From: Fervidifonticultor sp964526945
Lineage (GTDB): Bacteria > Sysuimicrobiota > Sysuimicrobiia > Sysuimicrobiales > Humicultoraceae
Direction of reading: 5' to 3'
DNA length: 15,681 nucleotides
Assembly (NCBI GenBank): GCA_964526945.1
Contig: CAZGNA010000054.1
Location: 1 to 15,681, forward strand
Shown piece by piece: positions 5,908 to 13,923 of this stretch. The notes beneath the pieces were generated by a model, which was not told the origin of the DNA, did not search any database, and worked only from the letters and a program-made list of their open reading frames with translations. The position numbers and the translations under genes were made by a program. Position 1 is the stretch's first letter, and every line of letters starts with the position of its first letter.

Positions 5908-8849
5908 TGGCCGCCGGCCACGGGCGCCAGCGCCCGCTGGCCCGATGCCAGCTCCAAGTGTCGCCGCAGCGACGGCTGGAACCGTTTGAGCAACATCGTG
6001 TTCATCGTGACCGTCAGCGAGCTGATGGCCATGAGAAACGCGGCCACCTCCGGGCTAACGAGCTGGCGCGTCCACGGGTAGAGCAGGCCGGCCGCCACGG
6101 GGATCGTCACGGTGTTGTAGATGAACGCCCAGAACAGGTTCTGCTTCACCTTGCGCATGGTGGCTCTGGCCACCTCGATGGTGGTGACGACGTCGCGCAG
6201 GTCGTCCTTCACCAGCACCACGTGGCCAGTCTCCTTGGCGATGTCGGTGCCCGACCCGATGGCGATGCCGACGTCGGCCTGGGCCAGGGCCGGTGCGTCG
6301 TTGATGCCGTCGCCCACCATGGCGACACGGCGGCCGGCGGCCTGCAGGCGCTGCACCTCCGCCGCCTTGTCGCCCGGCAGGACCTCCGCCAGCACCCGGT
6401 CGATGCCGAGCTGCCGGGCGATGGCCTCCGCCGTCCGGCGGTTGTCGCCGGTGAGCATCACCACCTCCAGGCCCAATCCGTGCAGCAGCCGGACGGCATC
6501 GGCCGCGTACGGCTTCAGAGTGTCGGCGACCGCGATGCATCCGGCGAGGGCGCCGTCGACGGCCAGGAACATGACGGTCCTGCCGTCTTGCTCCAGGCGC
6601 TCGGCCTCTGCTGCCAGGCTCTCGACGGGGACGCCGCGGCCGGTCATGAGCTTGCGGTTGCCCAGCAGGAGCTCCCGCCCGGCGGCCCGGGCGACCACGC
6701 CGTGGCCCGGAATTGCCTCGAACGCCTCGGGCGTCTGGACCGGCAGCCGGTCGCGCGGCAGCTCGACGTCGAGGCCCTGGAGGTTGTGCTCGCGCGCACC
6801 GCGCACGATCGCCTCGCCCAGCGGGTGTTCCGAGTTGACCTCGGCCACGGCGGCCAGGCGCAGGACGTCCTGGGGTGTCCATCCTGGCGCCGGGACCAGG
6901 TCGGTGACCGCGGGCTCGCCGCGCGTCAGGGTGCCGGTCTTGTCGAAGACGATGGTCGTCAGCTTGCTGGCGGCCTCCACCGCATCGGCACCCTTGAACA
7001 GGATGCCGCTCTCGGCAGCCTTCCCCGTGCCCGCCATCATGGCGCTGGGGGTGGCCATGCCCACAGCGCAGGGGCACGAGATGACCAGCACGGCCACCGA
7101 GGTCAGCAGTGCAAAGCCGAAGACGCCGACCCCCGCCAGGGTGTACGGCGTCAGCATGAGCCGCGTCTCGGGGCTGAAGAAGCGCGCGTAGCCCACGAAG
7201 AACCAGAACAGGAAGACCGCGAGCGACAGCACGTGGACCCAGAAGATGAACTTCCCGGCGACGAGGTCGGCGAGCTTCTGGATCGGCGCCTTGCTGGCCT
7301 GCGCCCGCTCCACCAGGGTGATGATCTGGCTCAAGGCTGTCTCGCGCCCCACGCGCGTGGCGCGGAAGCGAAACGCGCCGGTCTTGTTCATGGTGCCGCC
7401 GATGACTTCGTCGCTGGGGCGCTTTTCCACGGGCATGGACTCGCCGGTGAGCATTGACTGGTCCACGGCCGAATAGCCTTCCAGCACGATGCCGTCCACC
7501 GGGATTTGCTCGCCGGGCCGCACCATCACAGTGTCGCCCACCTCCACCTCGTCCGCGGGGATTTCGACCTCGGCGCCGTTGCGGATCACCCGCGCGATCT
7601 TCGGCTGGAGGCTCATCAATTTGCGGATCGCCTCCGAGGCCCGGCCACGCGTGAGGGCTTCCAGGTACCGGCCCAGGATGATGAACGCGGTCAGCAGCGC
7701 CGCGGCCTCGTAGAAGGTGGCCTCGGGGCCGCCGAAGCCCGCGTCCGGCCAGAAGGTGTTGATGACCGCGATGAGGTACGCGGCGCCGATGCCGGTGGCG
7801 TAGAGGAGGTTCATGTCGGTGACGCCGTACCGGAGCCCCCGGTAGGAGTTCACGAAAAACTGCCAGCCAGGGCCGAAGACGATGGGCGTCGTGAGCGCAA
7901 AGAGCAGGAGCGGGTTGCCGAGCCACGCCGGGACGTAGCGCGGCAGGATCCAGACGTCCTGGAAGGTGCCCAGCATCACCACCAGCGCCAGCGGCCAGGC
8001 GACCAGCATCCAGCGCCCCTGGCGGACGATCTCGCGCTGGCGCGCCTCGCGTTCCCGGTCCAGCGCCGCCGCGCCCTCCAGCCGTCCGGCGGCCTCGTAA
8101 CCCAGGTCGCGGATGGTGCGCGTGATCTGCGCCGGGGTGACCGCGCCCGGGGAGTACTCGATGACGGCCACTGCCGCGGCGAAGTTGACGGCGACCGAGG
8201 CGACCCCGGGCAGCTGACCGACGGCCGCCTCGATGCTGGCTGCGCACGACGTGCAGCTCATACCGGTGATCTGTAGCTGCAGCCGCTCACGGCCGACTGT
8301 GTGGCCCACCTCGTGACTGACGGGCTCGCGGGCGCCCAGGTCGACCCGGGCGTCAGATCCTCCCGCGATGGCCGGGAAGCCACCGGCCAGCGCCGCCCGC
8401 ACGGCGTGGCGATGGTGCCGGATCGCCCGGAGCATCAGGGCGACGCCCAGGGCGTTGGTGGCCAGGCCGGCCAGGATGACCGGCACCTTGTACGCGGTGA
8501 AGAAGACCGCAGCACCCGACAAGCCGACGACGGGCAGGACCTCGGAGAGATGGTGGAGGCAGCAGGCGACCATCGACGTCGTCGAGGTCGCCGTGCCGCC
8601 GGCTGCCATGGCCGCAGCCGAGCGGAGACCGGCGCGCTGCCGGATCAGCCGCCGCAGATGGGTGAACAGCCCGATCTGCACGCCGAAGCCGGTGGCGACC
8701 GCCACCACGAGATACCAGTCGGTGGCCAGCAGCGCGACCGCGTGCGCCCAGGACGCCGAGCCGATCCTGACGATGCTGAGGTAGAGCCCGACCAGCCCTG
8801 CCGCTCCCAGGAGGCCCGCGGCCACCGACCTCCGAACGCTAGTCATCAT
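5901..8849 (-). CDS. copA: Cu(I)-type P1B ATPase with an extra N-terminal membrane domain
   Basis: 982 aa. It exports Cu(I) or a similar soft metal across the membrane using ATP. From about 190 onward it is a standard P1B ATPase: heavy-metal-associated domain with GMSCTSC (C199, C202), actuator TGES (468-471), CPC (592-594) in SCPCAVGMATP, phosphorylation site DKTGT (636-640), HP (675-676) and GDGIND (846-851). The YN pair (911-912) and MAISS (940-944) in the last helices are the Cu(I)-transport (P1B-1) signature. Residues 1-150 are an added hydrophobic module with four likely helices and CCLHH at 96-100, not part of ordinary CopA. The ATG at 8849 has GAGGAG six bases upstream and overlaps the previous stop by 11 bp. 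The gene heads the RR1/HK1 operon, consistent with metal-responsive control. Confidence 0.95.
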   Translation of the reverse strand: MMTSVRRSVAAGLLGAAGLVGLYLSIVRIGSASWAHAVALLATDWYLVVAVATGFGVQIGLFTHLRRLIRQRAGLRSAAAMAAGGTATSTTSMVACCLHHLSEVLPVVGLSGAAVFFTAYKVPVILAGLATNALGVALMLRAIRHHRHAVRAALAGGFPAIAGGSDARVDLGAREPVSHEVGHTVGRERLQLQITGMSCTSCAASIEAAVGQLPGVASVAVNFAAAVAVIEYSPGAVTPAQITRTIRDLGYEAAGRLEGAAALDREREARQREIVRQGRWMLVAWPLALVVMLGTFQDVWILPRYVPAWLGNPLLLFALTTPIVFGPGWQFFVNSYRGLRYGVTDMNLLYATGIGAAYLIAVINTFWPDAGFGGPEATFYEAAALLTAFIILGRYLEALTRGRASEAIRKLMSLQPKIARVIRNGAEVEIPADEVEVGDTVMVRPGEQIPVDGIVLEGYSAVDQSMLTGESMPVEKRPSDEVIGGTMNKTGAFRFRATRVGRETALSQIITLVERAQASKAPIQKLADLVAGKFIFWVHVLSLAVFLFWFFVGYARFFSPETRLMLTPYTLAGVGVFGFALLTSVAVLVISCPCAVGMATPSAMMAGTGKAAESGILFKGADAVEAASKLTTIVFDKTGTLTRGEPAVTDLVPAPGWTPQDVLRLAAVAEVNSEHPLGEAIVRGAREHNLQGLDVELPRDRLPVQTPEAFEAIPGHGVVARAAGRELLLGNRKLMTGRGVPVESLAAEAERLEQDGRTVMFLAVDGALAGCIAVADTLKPYAADAVRLLHGLGLEVVMLTGDNRRTAEAIARQLGIDRVLAEVLPGDKAAEVQRLQAAGRRVAMVGDGINDAPALAQADVGIAIGSGTDIAKETGHVVLVKDDLRDVVTTIEVARATMRKVKQNLFWAFIYNTVTIPVAAGLLYPWTRQLVSPEVAAFLMAISSLTVTMNTMLLKRFQPSLRRHLELASGQRALAPVAGGQR

Positions 8850-9060
8850 CGTCGTCTCCTCGCGTCAGGCCGGCCGCCTGCCAGGTGCAGACGGCGTAGC
8901 ACGCCGTCACCGATGCGACAAGCAGCGCGGCGGCGGTGATCACCGCGACCCGCGCCCCGAACCACGGCAGAACCAGCAGCCCCACCAGCGGGAGCGTGCA
9001 CAACCACAGCAGCAGGCTGGTCAGCATCCAGGGCTCGTGCGCGGCGCGACTGCGGTGCAT
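8839..9060 (-). CDS. Small two-TM protein, first gene of the copper operon (73 aa)
   Basis: Starts MHRSRAAHEPW at the ATG at 9060 with GAGGA a few bases upstream; a TTG at 9081 is a poorer choice. Two hydrophobic helices (about 12-33 and 38-60) are followed by a cytosolic-type tail ending GDDDDD. The second helix contains a CYAVC pair of cysteines. Its stop lies inside the start of the ATPase gene (11-bp overlap), so translation is coupled. It lies directly behind promoter P1. I do not recognise a family; a partner or stabilising subunit of the ATPase is a reasonable guess. Confidence 0.75.
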   Translation of the reverse strand: MHRSRAAHEPWMLTSLLLWLCTLPLVGLLVLPWFGARVAVITAAALLVASVTACYAVCTWQAAGLTRGDDDDD

Positions 9061-9089
9061 GGGTGTCCTCGTCGGCTGCAATCGGCCTT

Positions 9090-9133
9090 ATCCTAGAGCC
9101 CCCGGGGCGGCGGCTGGTTAAGGAATGCTTAAG
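9090..9133 (-). promoter_or_regulatory. Promoter P1 with TTAA box (copper operon)
   Basis: Box GTTAAGGAATGCTTAAG lies at 9117-9133, two TTAA-cored hexamers with 11-bp phasing. On the minus strand it is followed by 21 bp and then TAGGAT (9095-9090), a -10-like hexamer. Transcription would start near 9082, about 20 bases before the ATG at 9060. The layout resembles an OmpR-family activator site that replaces the -35. Confidence 0.7.
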
Positions 9134-9156
9134 CGGTGGCGGCTAGTCCGGAAGGG

Positions 9157-9825
9157 CTACCGCGCCCGACCGGCCAGGAAGGGCCACGGGTCCAGCGGGG
9201 CGGTGCCCTGGCGCACCTCGAAGTGCACGTTCGGCCCCGTGACGTTGCCGGAGGTGCCGACCAGCGCAATCACCTCTCCCCTGGAGACCCGCTGGCCGGT
9301 GCGCACCAGCACCTTCGAGGCATGGCCGTACCACGTGGTCAGGCCGCCCCCGTGGTCGAGGATGACGAGCCGGCCGTAGCCACCCCGCCATCCCGCGAAA
9401 CGCACGATGCCGTCGCGCGCCGCCGTGATCGGAGCGCCGACCGGCGCGGCGATGTCGATGCCGTGATGGTGACGCCTCCCCCGGAACCCGAACCGTGAGG
9501 TCACCACGCCACGGGACGGCCACGCCATCATCGATGTGCGGAGCCGGCGCCCGGGGACCGCGTCGCCGCGAGACCGAGTGGCACCGGGGATCACGAGCCA
9601 CGCGCCGATGCGGAGCCGGTGGGGATCGGCTAGGCGGTTGGCGCGCGCCACGGCGGCCGGTGCAACATCGTGTTGGCGCGCGATGGCCCACAACGTGTCG
9701 CCGGGACGAACGACGTGCCACGCCGGGCCACCGGCGGGCACCACCGGTGAGGTCAGGGCCGGCGCCGGAAGCCAGAGCAGCCCGACCACCCAGACGACCG
9801 CTCCCAGAAGGCGCCGGGCGGTCAC
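9157..9825 (-). CDS. Exported LysM / M23-family peptidase-like protein
   Basis: 222 aa from a GTG at 9825; a GTG at 9909 would add 28 unlikely residues, and neither start has a good ribosome site. A hydrophobic signal (LLGAVVWVVGLLWLPAPAL) leads to a LysM domain (WHVVRPGDTLWAIARQHDV to LRIGAWLVIPG), which binds peptidoglycan glycan. An M23 zinc endopeptidase domain follows, with SRFGFRGRRHHHGIDIAAP (the HxxxD zinc pair), WYGHAS and GPNVHFEVR. The usual HxH of the last motif is NxH: the zinc-binding His remains but the catalytic His is Asn. It may be a weakened hydrolase or a regulator-like relative. It ends 24 bp before the P1 box and is the last gene of the NfeD/cytochrome b unit. Confidence 0.88.
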   Translation of the reverse strand: MTARRLLGAVVWVVGLLWLPAPALTSPVVPAGGPAWHVVRPGDTLWAIARQHDVAPAAVARANRLADPHRLRIGAWLVIPGATRSRGDAVPGRRLRTSMMAWPSRGVVTSRFGFRGRRHHHGIDIAAPVGAPITAARDGIVRFAGWRGGYGRLVILDHGGGLTTWYGHASKVLVRTGQRVSRGEVIALVGTSGNVTGPNVHFEVRQGTAPLDPWPFLAGRAR

Positions 9826-9993
9826 GCTGGATCCGCAGTCGCGCGAGCGCTCGGGTCGGGTTGAGTCTGGATGGCAGGACCCGAGGCATCGCTTCCCATC
9901 GGTGTCCACAGCCTAGCCGGAGCGCCGGGACGAGTGCTCAACGATCTGTGGAGGTCCCGACGCCGTAGGGGAAATCGTCGCGGGCGCGCGCGG

Positions 9994-10869
9994 CTACGTC
10001 GGTGGCAGGGCCACCGGCGGGCGGGGAGGCCTTTCCGCTGGGACCGAGGGGATGCGAGCGGCGGACGACTCGCGCGGCGCGATCCGGGCGGTCGAGGGCG
10101 CGTCGGTGCCCTGGTGGAGGGCTTGCCGCCGGGGTTCCCGGAGCGCCCCGAGATGCTCGGCTCCGGTCGTCAGCCGGGCCAGCACCGCCAAGCCCACCGC
10201 GGTGACCAGGAGGAGGACGCCGACGGCGAGGGCCGCGCGGCGCTGGCGCGGAACCCGGGACGGGGAGCGATCCAGCAGCGGGACCAGCACCAGGACGACG
10301 AAGGTGGCGATGCTCACCCACAGCAGGCCGGGGATGCCCACCCAGTTCTCGATGGCGAACAGCGGGAGGAAGAGCCACGGCGGCTTGGTGGCCTCGATGC
10401 CTTCCACCGGCGCCGGCCCGATGACCGGCGGGCGCACCACGGCCAGCACGAGGACCACCCCGGTCAGCACCGCCGCGTACTTGACCAGATGCGCCAGATG
10501 GCGCGTGAAGGGGAGCGTCTCCCCCACCGGTTTCCCGGGCGTGGCGGAGAGCCCGTGCTTCTTCACCAGCCAGAAGTGCGCGATCAGGAGGAACACGATG
10601 AGCGCCGGCAGCGCGACGATGTGGGCGACGTACAGGCGGAGGAGTAGCGGGACCGCCTCCTGGAAGGCCGGCGCAAACCAGTGCCAGAGCCCTCCGAGGA
10701 GATGCCCGATCGCCAGGTTGTGCTCCAGCGCCTCGAAGCCTTCCTGGTCCCACTTGACCACGGTACCGGTGAAGTACAGGGCCACGGCCGTCGCCAGCAG
10801 CAGGACGCCGACCAGCCAGTTGCCTTCCCGGGGCCGCTTGAACGACGCGGTGAAGTAGACGCGGACCAT
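9994..10869 (-). CDS. Cytochrome b/b6-like protein lacking helices A and B
   Basis: 291 aa from the ATG at 10869, with AGGA just upstream. It starts at MVRVYFTASFKRPRE, a motif normally about 90 residues into bc-complex cytochrome b, right after helix B. Helix C follows, then helix D with H83 and H98 (cytochrome b6-like spacing), a KKHG turn, and then a subunit-IV-like half with PPVIGPAPVEGIEATKPPW (about 147-165) in place of PEWY and further helices. The first haem-ligand pair, on helix B, is absent. The frame continues upstream but encodes NfeD-antisense-like sequence, not helices A and B. It is either a truncated relic or an unusual short form. No Rieske or cytochrome c gene is nearby. Confidence 0.8.
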   Translation of the reverse strand: MVRVYFTASFKRPREGNWLVGVLLLATAVALYFTGTVVKWDQEGFEALEHNLAIGHLLGGLWHWFAPAFQEAVPLLLRLYVAHIVALPALIVFLLIAHFWLVKKHGLSATPGKPVGETLPFTRHLAHLVKYAAVLTGVVLVLAVVRPPVIGPAPVEGIEATKPPWLFLPLFAIENWVGIPGLLWVSIATFVVLVLVPLLDRSPSRVPRQRRAALAVGVLLLVTAVGLAVLARLTTGAEHLGALREPRRQALHQGTDAPSTARIAPRESSAARIPSVPAERPPRPPVALPPT

Positions 10870-10946
10870 GGCGTCCTGCACGATGGCTCCGCCGACGGGA
10901 TCGCGGACGGCACCGCGTGCGGGCGGACGGCCGGCAACTCGCCCAC

Positions 10947-11282
10947 CTACTCGGGCCGCACGTGCACCAGCGTACCCTCCGCCCTCACGACGCGCACGCG
11001 CTCCCGGGGTCGGAACGGACCGACGCCGGTCGCCCGCCAGAGCTCTCCCCGGTAATGGATCAGACCCGTCCTGCCGGTCCACTCGACCACGGTCGCCGTC
11101 CCACCCGCCAGGCTCTCGTTGCCGGCCTTGGCCGGGAGGCGGAGCGCCCGGCTCGCGGCCCGTGCCATGGCCACCGCCAGACCGGCGATCGCCAGCGCCA
11201 ACGGGACAGCCACCGCCGGCGGCGCGACGAAGAACACCCCGATGGCGGCGACGACCAGAACCGTGTGCAGGACGTGGTCCAC
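10947..11282 (-). CDS. NfeD-like membrane protein
   Basis: 111 aa from a GTG at 11282, with GGAGGGG upstream. Two adjacent membrane helices (about 5-22 and 24-42) precede a small soluble C-terminal domain of OB type (about 58-111). The pattern G-T-A-x-V-x-E-W-T-G...G-x-I-x-Y-R-G-E-L-W-R-A...RERVRVVRAEGTLVHV is the NfeD C-terminal signature. NfeD proteins accompany stomatin/SPFH membrane scaffolds and help membrane quality control; no stomatin gene is visible here. It is the first gene behind promoter P2, and its stop is 77 bp before the cytochrome b start. Confidence 0.82.
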   Translation of the reverse strand: MDHVLHTVLVVAAIGVFFVAPPAVAVPLALAIAGLAVAMARAASRALRLPAKAGNESLAGGTATVVEWTGRTGLIHYRGELWRATGVGPFRPRERVRVVRAEGTLVHVRPE

Positions 11283-11305
11283 GGTGGTCCCGTCCCCTCC
11301 TGCTC

Positions 11306-11349
11306 ACCCTAGCACCGGGCCGGTCTGGGAGGATTAACGGCATCTTAAG
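11306..11349 (-). promoter_or_regulatory. Promoter P2 with TTAA box (NfeD unit)
   Basis: Box ATTAACGGCATCTTAAG lies at 11333-11349. On the minus strand it is followed by exactly 21 bp and TAGGGT (11311-11306). The predicted start near 11299 leaves a very short leader with the ribosome site at its 5' end. It lies in the only gap between the UbiB-like gene and the NfeD-like gene. Confidence 0.65.
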
Positions 11350-11380
11350 GATACGCCCCCCGCGGTCCCCTGACGGGCCT

Positions 11381-13078
11381 TCACCGTCCTCGGGCCATCG
11401 ACCACAGCAGCCAGCCGCCCAGCCCGCTGGCGACGAACAGAATGACGAAGAAGAGGGGGCCCGCCAGCGTTTGCCAGAAGGGCGGACGGTAGAAGGGCAT
11501 CAGCAGGCCGGCGGCGATGATGAGGGCCGCGGTCAGGATGCTCAGGCTGAGCCGGTTGCCGATGCGCGCCAGCTCGCGGAGGGCAGGTTCCAATCCCTGC
11601 AGGTGGGCGGTAGTCTGCAGGCCGCCATGCTCGAGCTGCGTCAGCAGTCGCTCCGCCCGTCGCGGCAGGCCGCTCGAGAGGTCGATGGCATCCAGCACGT
11701 CTGCGGCCAGCTTCCGCCCGAGGGCGACCGGCGAGCGTCCCTGGAGCCAGAACCGCTGGAAGTAGGGCGCGGCGAACTCGAAAAGCCGGAACTCGGGGTC
11801 CAGCCGCGCCCCCAGGCCTTCGCTCATGGCGATGACCTTCGCCAGCTGGACCAGCTCGGTGGGTATCTGGAGGCGGTGGCGACGGGCCATGGCCAGCACC
11901 TCGTGGACGAACGACCGAGCCGCGATGTCCTTGATGGGCCGATCCATGTAGCGGTTGAGGAGATGTCCCAGGTCGCGTTTCAAGGCGTCCCGCGCGGTGG
12001 CCGCGCCGGCCATCCCCGCCGCCAGCAGGGCGTCCACGAGCCGGTCGGGATCGCGGCGAGCGACGGCGACCGCGACGCGCAGGAGCACCGCCCTGGTGGA
12101 CTCGTCCAGCCGCCCGACCATGCCGAAATCCATCAGCCCGATGCGGCCGTCGTCGAGCACGAAGAAATTGCCCGGATGGGGGTCGGCGTGGTAGAACCCG
12201 TGCACGAAGACTTCCTGCAGCATAATCGCCACGGCCCGCTCGGCCACGGCGCGACGATCGATGCCCGCTGCCTCCAGCGCGTCGACGTCGCCGATCTTGA
12301 TGCCGGCGAGGCGCTCCATCACCAACACCCGCCGGGTGGTGTGACTCCAGAAGACCTCCGGGACGTAGAGCGCGGGCTCGTCGGCGAAGAGCGCGCGAAA
12401 CCGGTCGGCGTTGCGCCCCTCGCGCGTGTAGTCCAGTTCCTCCCGGAGCGTGCCGGCGAACTCCTCGACCAGCCCGACGAGATCGTACCGCTGCCCCAGC
12501 TCGGTGCGCTCCGCCGCCAGCCTGGCCAGGTCGAGGAGGATCTCCAGATCCCGCTCCACGAGGCCCTCGACGCCGGGCCGCTGGACCTTCACGACGACCT
12601 CGCGGCCGCCGAGCACGGCCGGGTGCACCTGCCCGATGGACGCGGATGCCAGCGGGGCGCGAGCGAACTCGTCGAAGATCCGGTCCGGCGGCGCACCGAG
12701 CTCGCGGGCGATGACCCCGGCGATCGACTCGTAGGGAACCGGCGGCGCGGCATCCTGCAGCCGGGTGAACTCCGCCACGTAATCGGGGGGCACGAGGTCC
12801 GGCCGGGTGCTGAGCACCTGACCGAGCTTGATGAAGGTGGCCCCGAGCTCTTCCAGCGCCAGGCGCAGGTGCTCGGCGCGGGTGTACGGGGCGTCGCGTC
12901 GGGCGTGCCCGAGCCAGCCGCGCTGGAAGGGCACGAACCGCTGCAGTCCCAACCGGACCACGAGCCAGCCGAACCCGTGGCGCGCCAGGGTTGAGGTGAT
13001 CTGGCGCAGCCGCCTGCGCTTGGTCAGCTCCGGGCCCTGCGCCGGCTCGACGGCACGCGTCGTGTCAGGGCCCTTCAT
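11381..13078 (-). CDS. ubiB: ABC1/UbiB-family atypical kinase-like membrane protein
   Basis: 565 aa from the ATG at 13078 (MKGPDTTRAV). The frame is open to 13204, but the added 42 residues look non-coding. A GGAGGAGGG lies 13 bases upstream, a long spacing. Family motifs are complete: the KxGQ region IKLGQVLSTRPDLVP (82-97), the Ala-rich loop ASASIGQVHPA (144-154), VVVKVQRPG with K164, ERDLEILLDLA, HADPHPGN (297-304) and DFG (317-319). Two C-terminal membrane helices (about 508-560) end the protein. UbiB/ABC1 proteins support isoprenoid quinone biosynthesis or lipid handling. The gene ends the RR2 unit, with the broken kinase just upstream. Confidence 0.93.
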   Translation of the reverse strand: MKGPDTTRAVEPAQGPELTKRRRLRQITSTLARHGFGWLVVRLGLQRFVPFQRGWLGHARRDAPYTRAEHLRLALEELGATFIKLGQVLSTRPDLVPPDYVAEFTRLQDAAPPVPYESIAGVIARELGAPPDRIFDEFARAPLASASIGQVHPAVLGGREVVVKVQRPGVEGLVERDLEILLDLARLAAERTELGQRYDLVGLVEEFAGTLREELDYTREGRNADRFRALFADEPALYVPEVFWSHTTRRVLVMERLAGIKIGDVDALEAAGIDRRAVAERAVAIMLQEVFVHGFYHADPHPGNFFVLDDGRIGLMDFGMVGRLDESTRAVLLRVAVAVARRDPDRLVDALLAAGMAGAATARDALKRDLGHLLNRYMDRPIKDIAARSFVHEVLAMARRHRLQIPTELVQLAKVIAMSEGLGARLDPEFRLFEFAAPYFQRFWLQGRSPVALGRKLAADVLDAIDLSSGLPRRAERLLTQLEHGGLQTTAHLQGLEPALRELARIGNRLSLSILTAALIIAAGLLMPFYRPPFWQTLAGPLFFVILFVASGLGGWLLWSMARGR

Positions 13079-13231
13079 CGACCCCGCGTGGCCCTCCTCC
13101 TGGCCATCCCTGCTTGCCGTCTCTACCGTCCCTCCGCGGGAGACTTCGCCTCGAACCCGGCCGGCGCCTGCGCGGGCGGGCGTACCCGCTGGTGCCGCCG
13201 GCACCGACGGGAATCCCGCGGGCGCGCGCCA

Positions 13232-13914
13232 TCACGCATGTTTCGGCAGCGCGATGATGAAGCGCGTCCCCTGTCCCGTCCGGCTTTCCGCCATGATGAT
13301 CCCGGCCTGGGCTTCGACCAGGCGCTTGGCGATCGCCAGACCCAGACCGGCGCCCCCGCGGGCGTCGGCGCGGGCCTTGTCGACCTTGTAAAACCGGTCG
13401 AAGACGTGCGGGAGCACCGATTCGGGAATCCCCGATCCGGTATCGGCCACGCTGAGGAGGACGTGACCGCGTCGTTCCTGAGCGCCCACCGTAATCGACC
13501 CGCCCGCGGGCGTGTACTTCAAGGCGTTGTCCAGGAGGTTGGTCGGCGCCTGCACCGTCCGCTCGGCGTCGGCCCTCACCAGCGGCAGGCGCGGCGGGAT
13601 CTCGGTCGACAGCGTCACCCCTGCCCGCGCGGCGCGGAGCCGGTACGGCCGGATGGCGCGCAGGAGGAGCTCGACCGGCCGTTGCCGTGGTGCGGTTCCT
13701 GGAGGTGCCGGCGCAGTGCCTCCAGCCCGCCCGAGGCCAGCGCCTGCGCCGCGGTGGTCGCCGTGAGCCGCGCCTGATCCAGCAGGTCGACCTTCACCTG
13801 TCCCGTATAGACCTGCTCGAACTGTTGCGTGAGGTGGACGCCGACGAGCACCAGGGCTACCAGGACGACCACCAGGTGGGTGGCCAGCAGCTTCCACCAG
13901 AAGCGGCGGAACAT
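13232..13914 (-). pseudogene. Degraded sensor histidine kinase (HK2), partner of RR2
   Basis: The N-terminal frame (ATG at 13914, MFRRFWWKLLATHLVVV) matches HK1 closely for about 80 residues: TM1 and the start of the sensor. It then runs out of similarity near 13678. There a different frame takes up PVELLLRAIRPYRLRAARAG and continues through NLLDNALKYTP, DTGSGIP, FDRFYKVDKAR and GAGLGLAIAKRL to the TGA at 13232. Against the 464-aa HK1, about 235 residues are gone: the rest of the sensor, TM2, HAMP and the SHELRTP phosphoacceptor helix. A frameshift sits at the join. Even if both parts were expressed, autophosphorylation would be impossible. It follows RR2 by 9 bp, the usual RR-HK order. Confidence 0.88.
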
Positions 13915-13923
13915 GATGCGCGC

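Noticed and set aside
5451..7457. 668-codon plus-strand open frame
   Set aside because: Antisense to the copper ATPase and its small neighbours; composition is low-information and no motif is visible.
10870..11343. Extension of the cytochrome b frame upstream to 11343
   Set aside because: The extra residues are Arg/Gly-rich and overlap the NfeD-like gene in another frame; no helix A/B or haem histidines are present.
11333..11349. TTAA elements read as intrinsic terminators
   Set aside because: They are short direct repeats without GC stems or T-tracts, and all sit just upstream of gene starts with a fixed distance to a -10-like hexamer.
10868..12994. 708-codon plus-strand open frame
   Set aside because: Antisense to the UbiB-like and NfeD-like genes, whose family motifs are complete on the minus strand.
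13079..13204. Longer start for the UbiB-like protein
   Set aside because: The 42 added residues look random and run almost to the broken kinase; the ATG at 13078 fits family length better.
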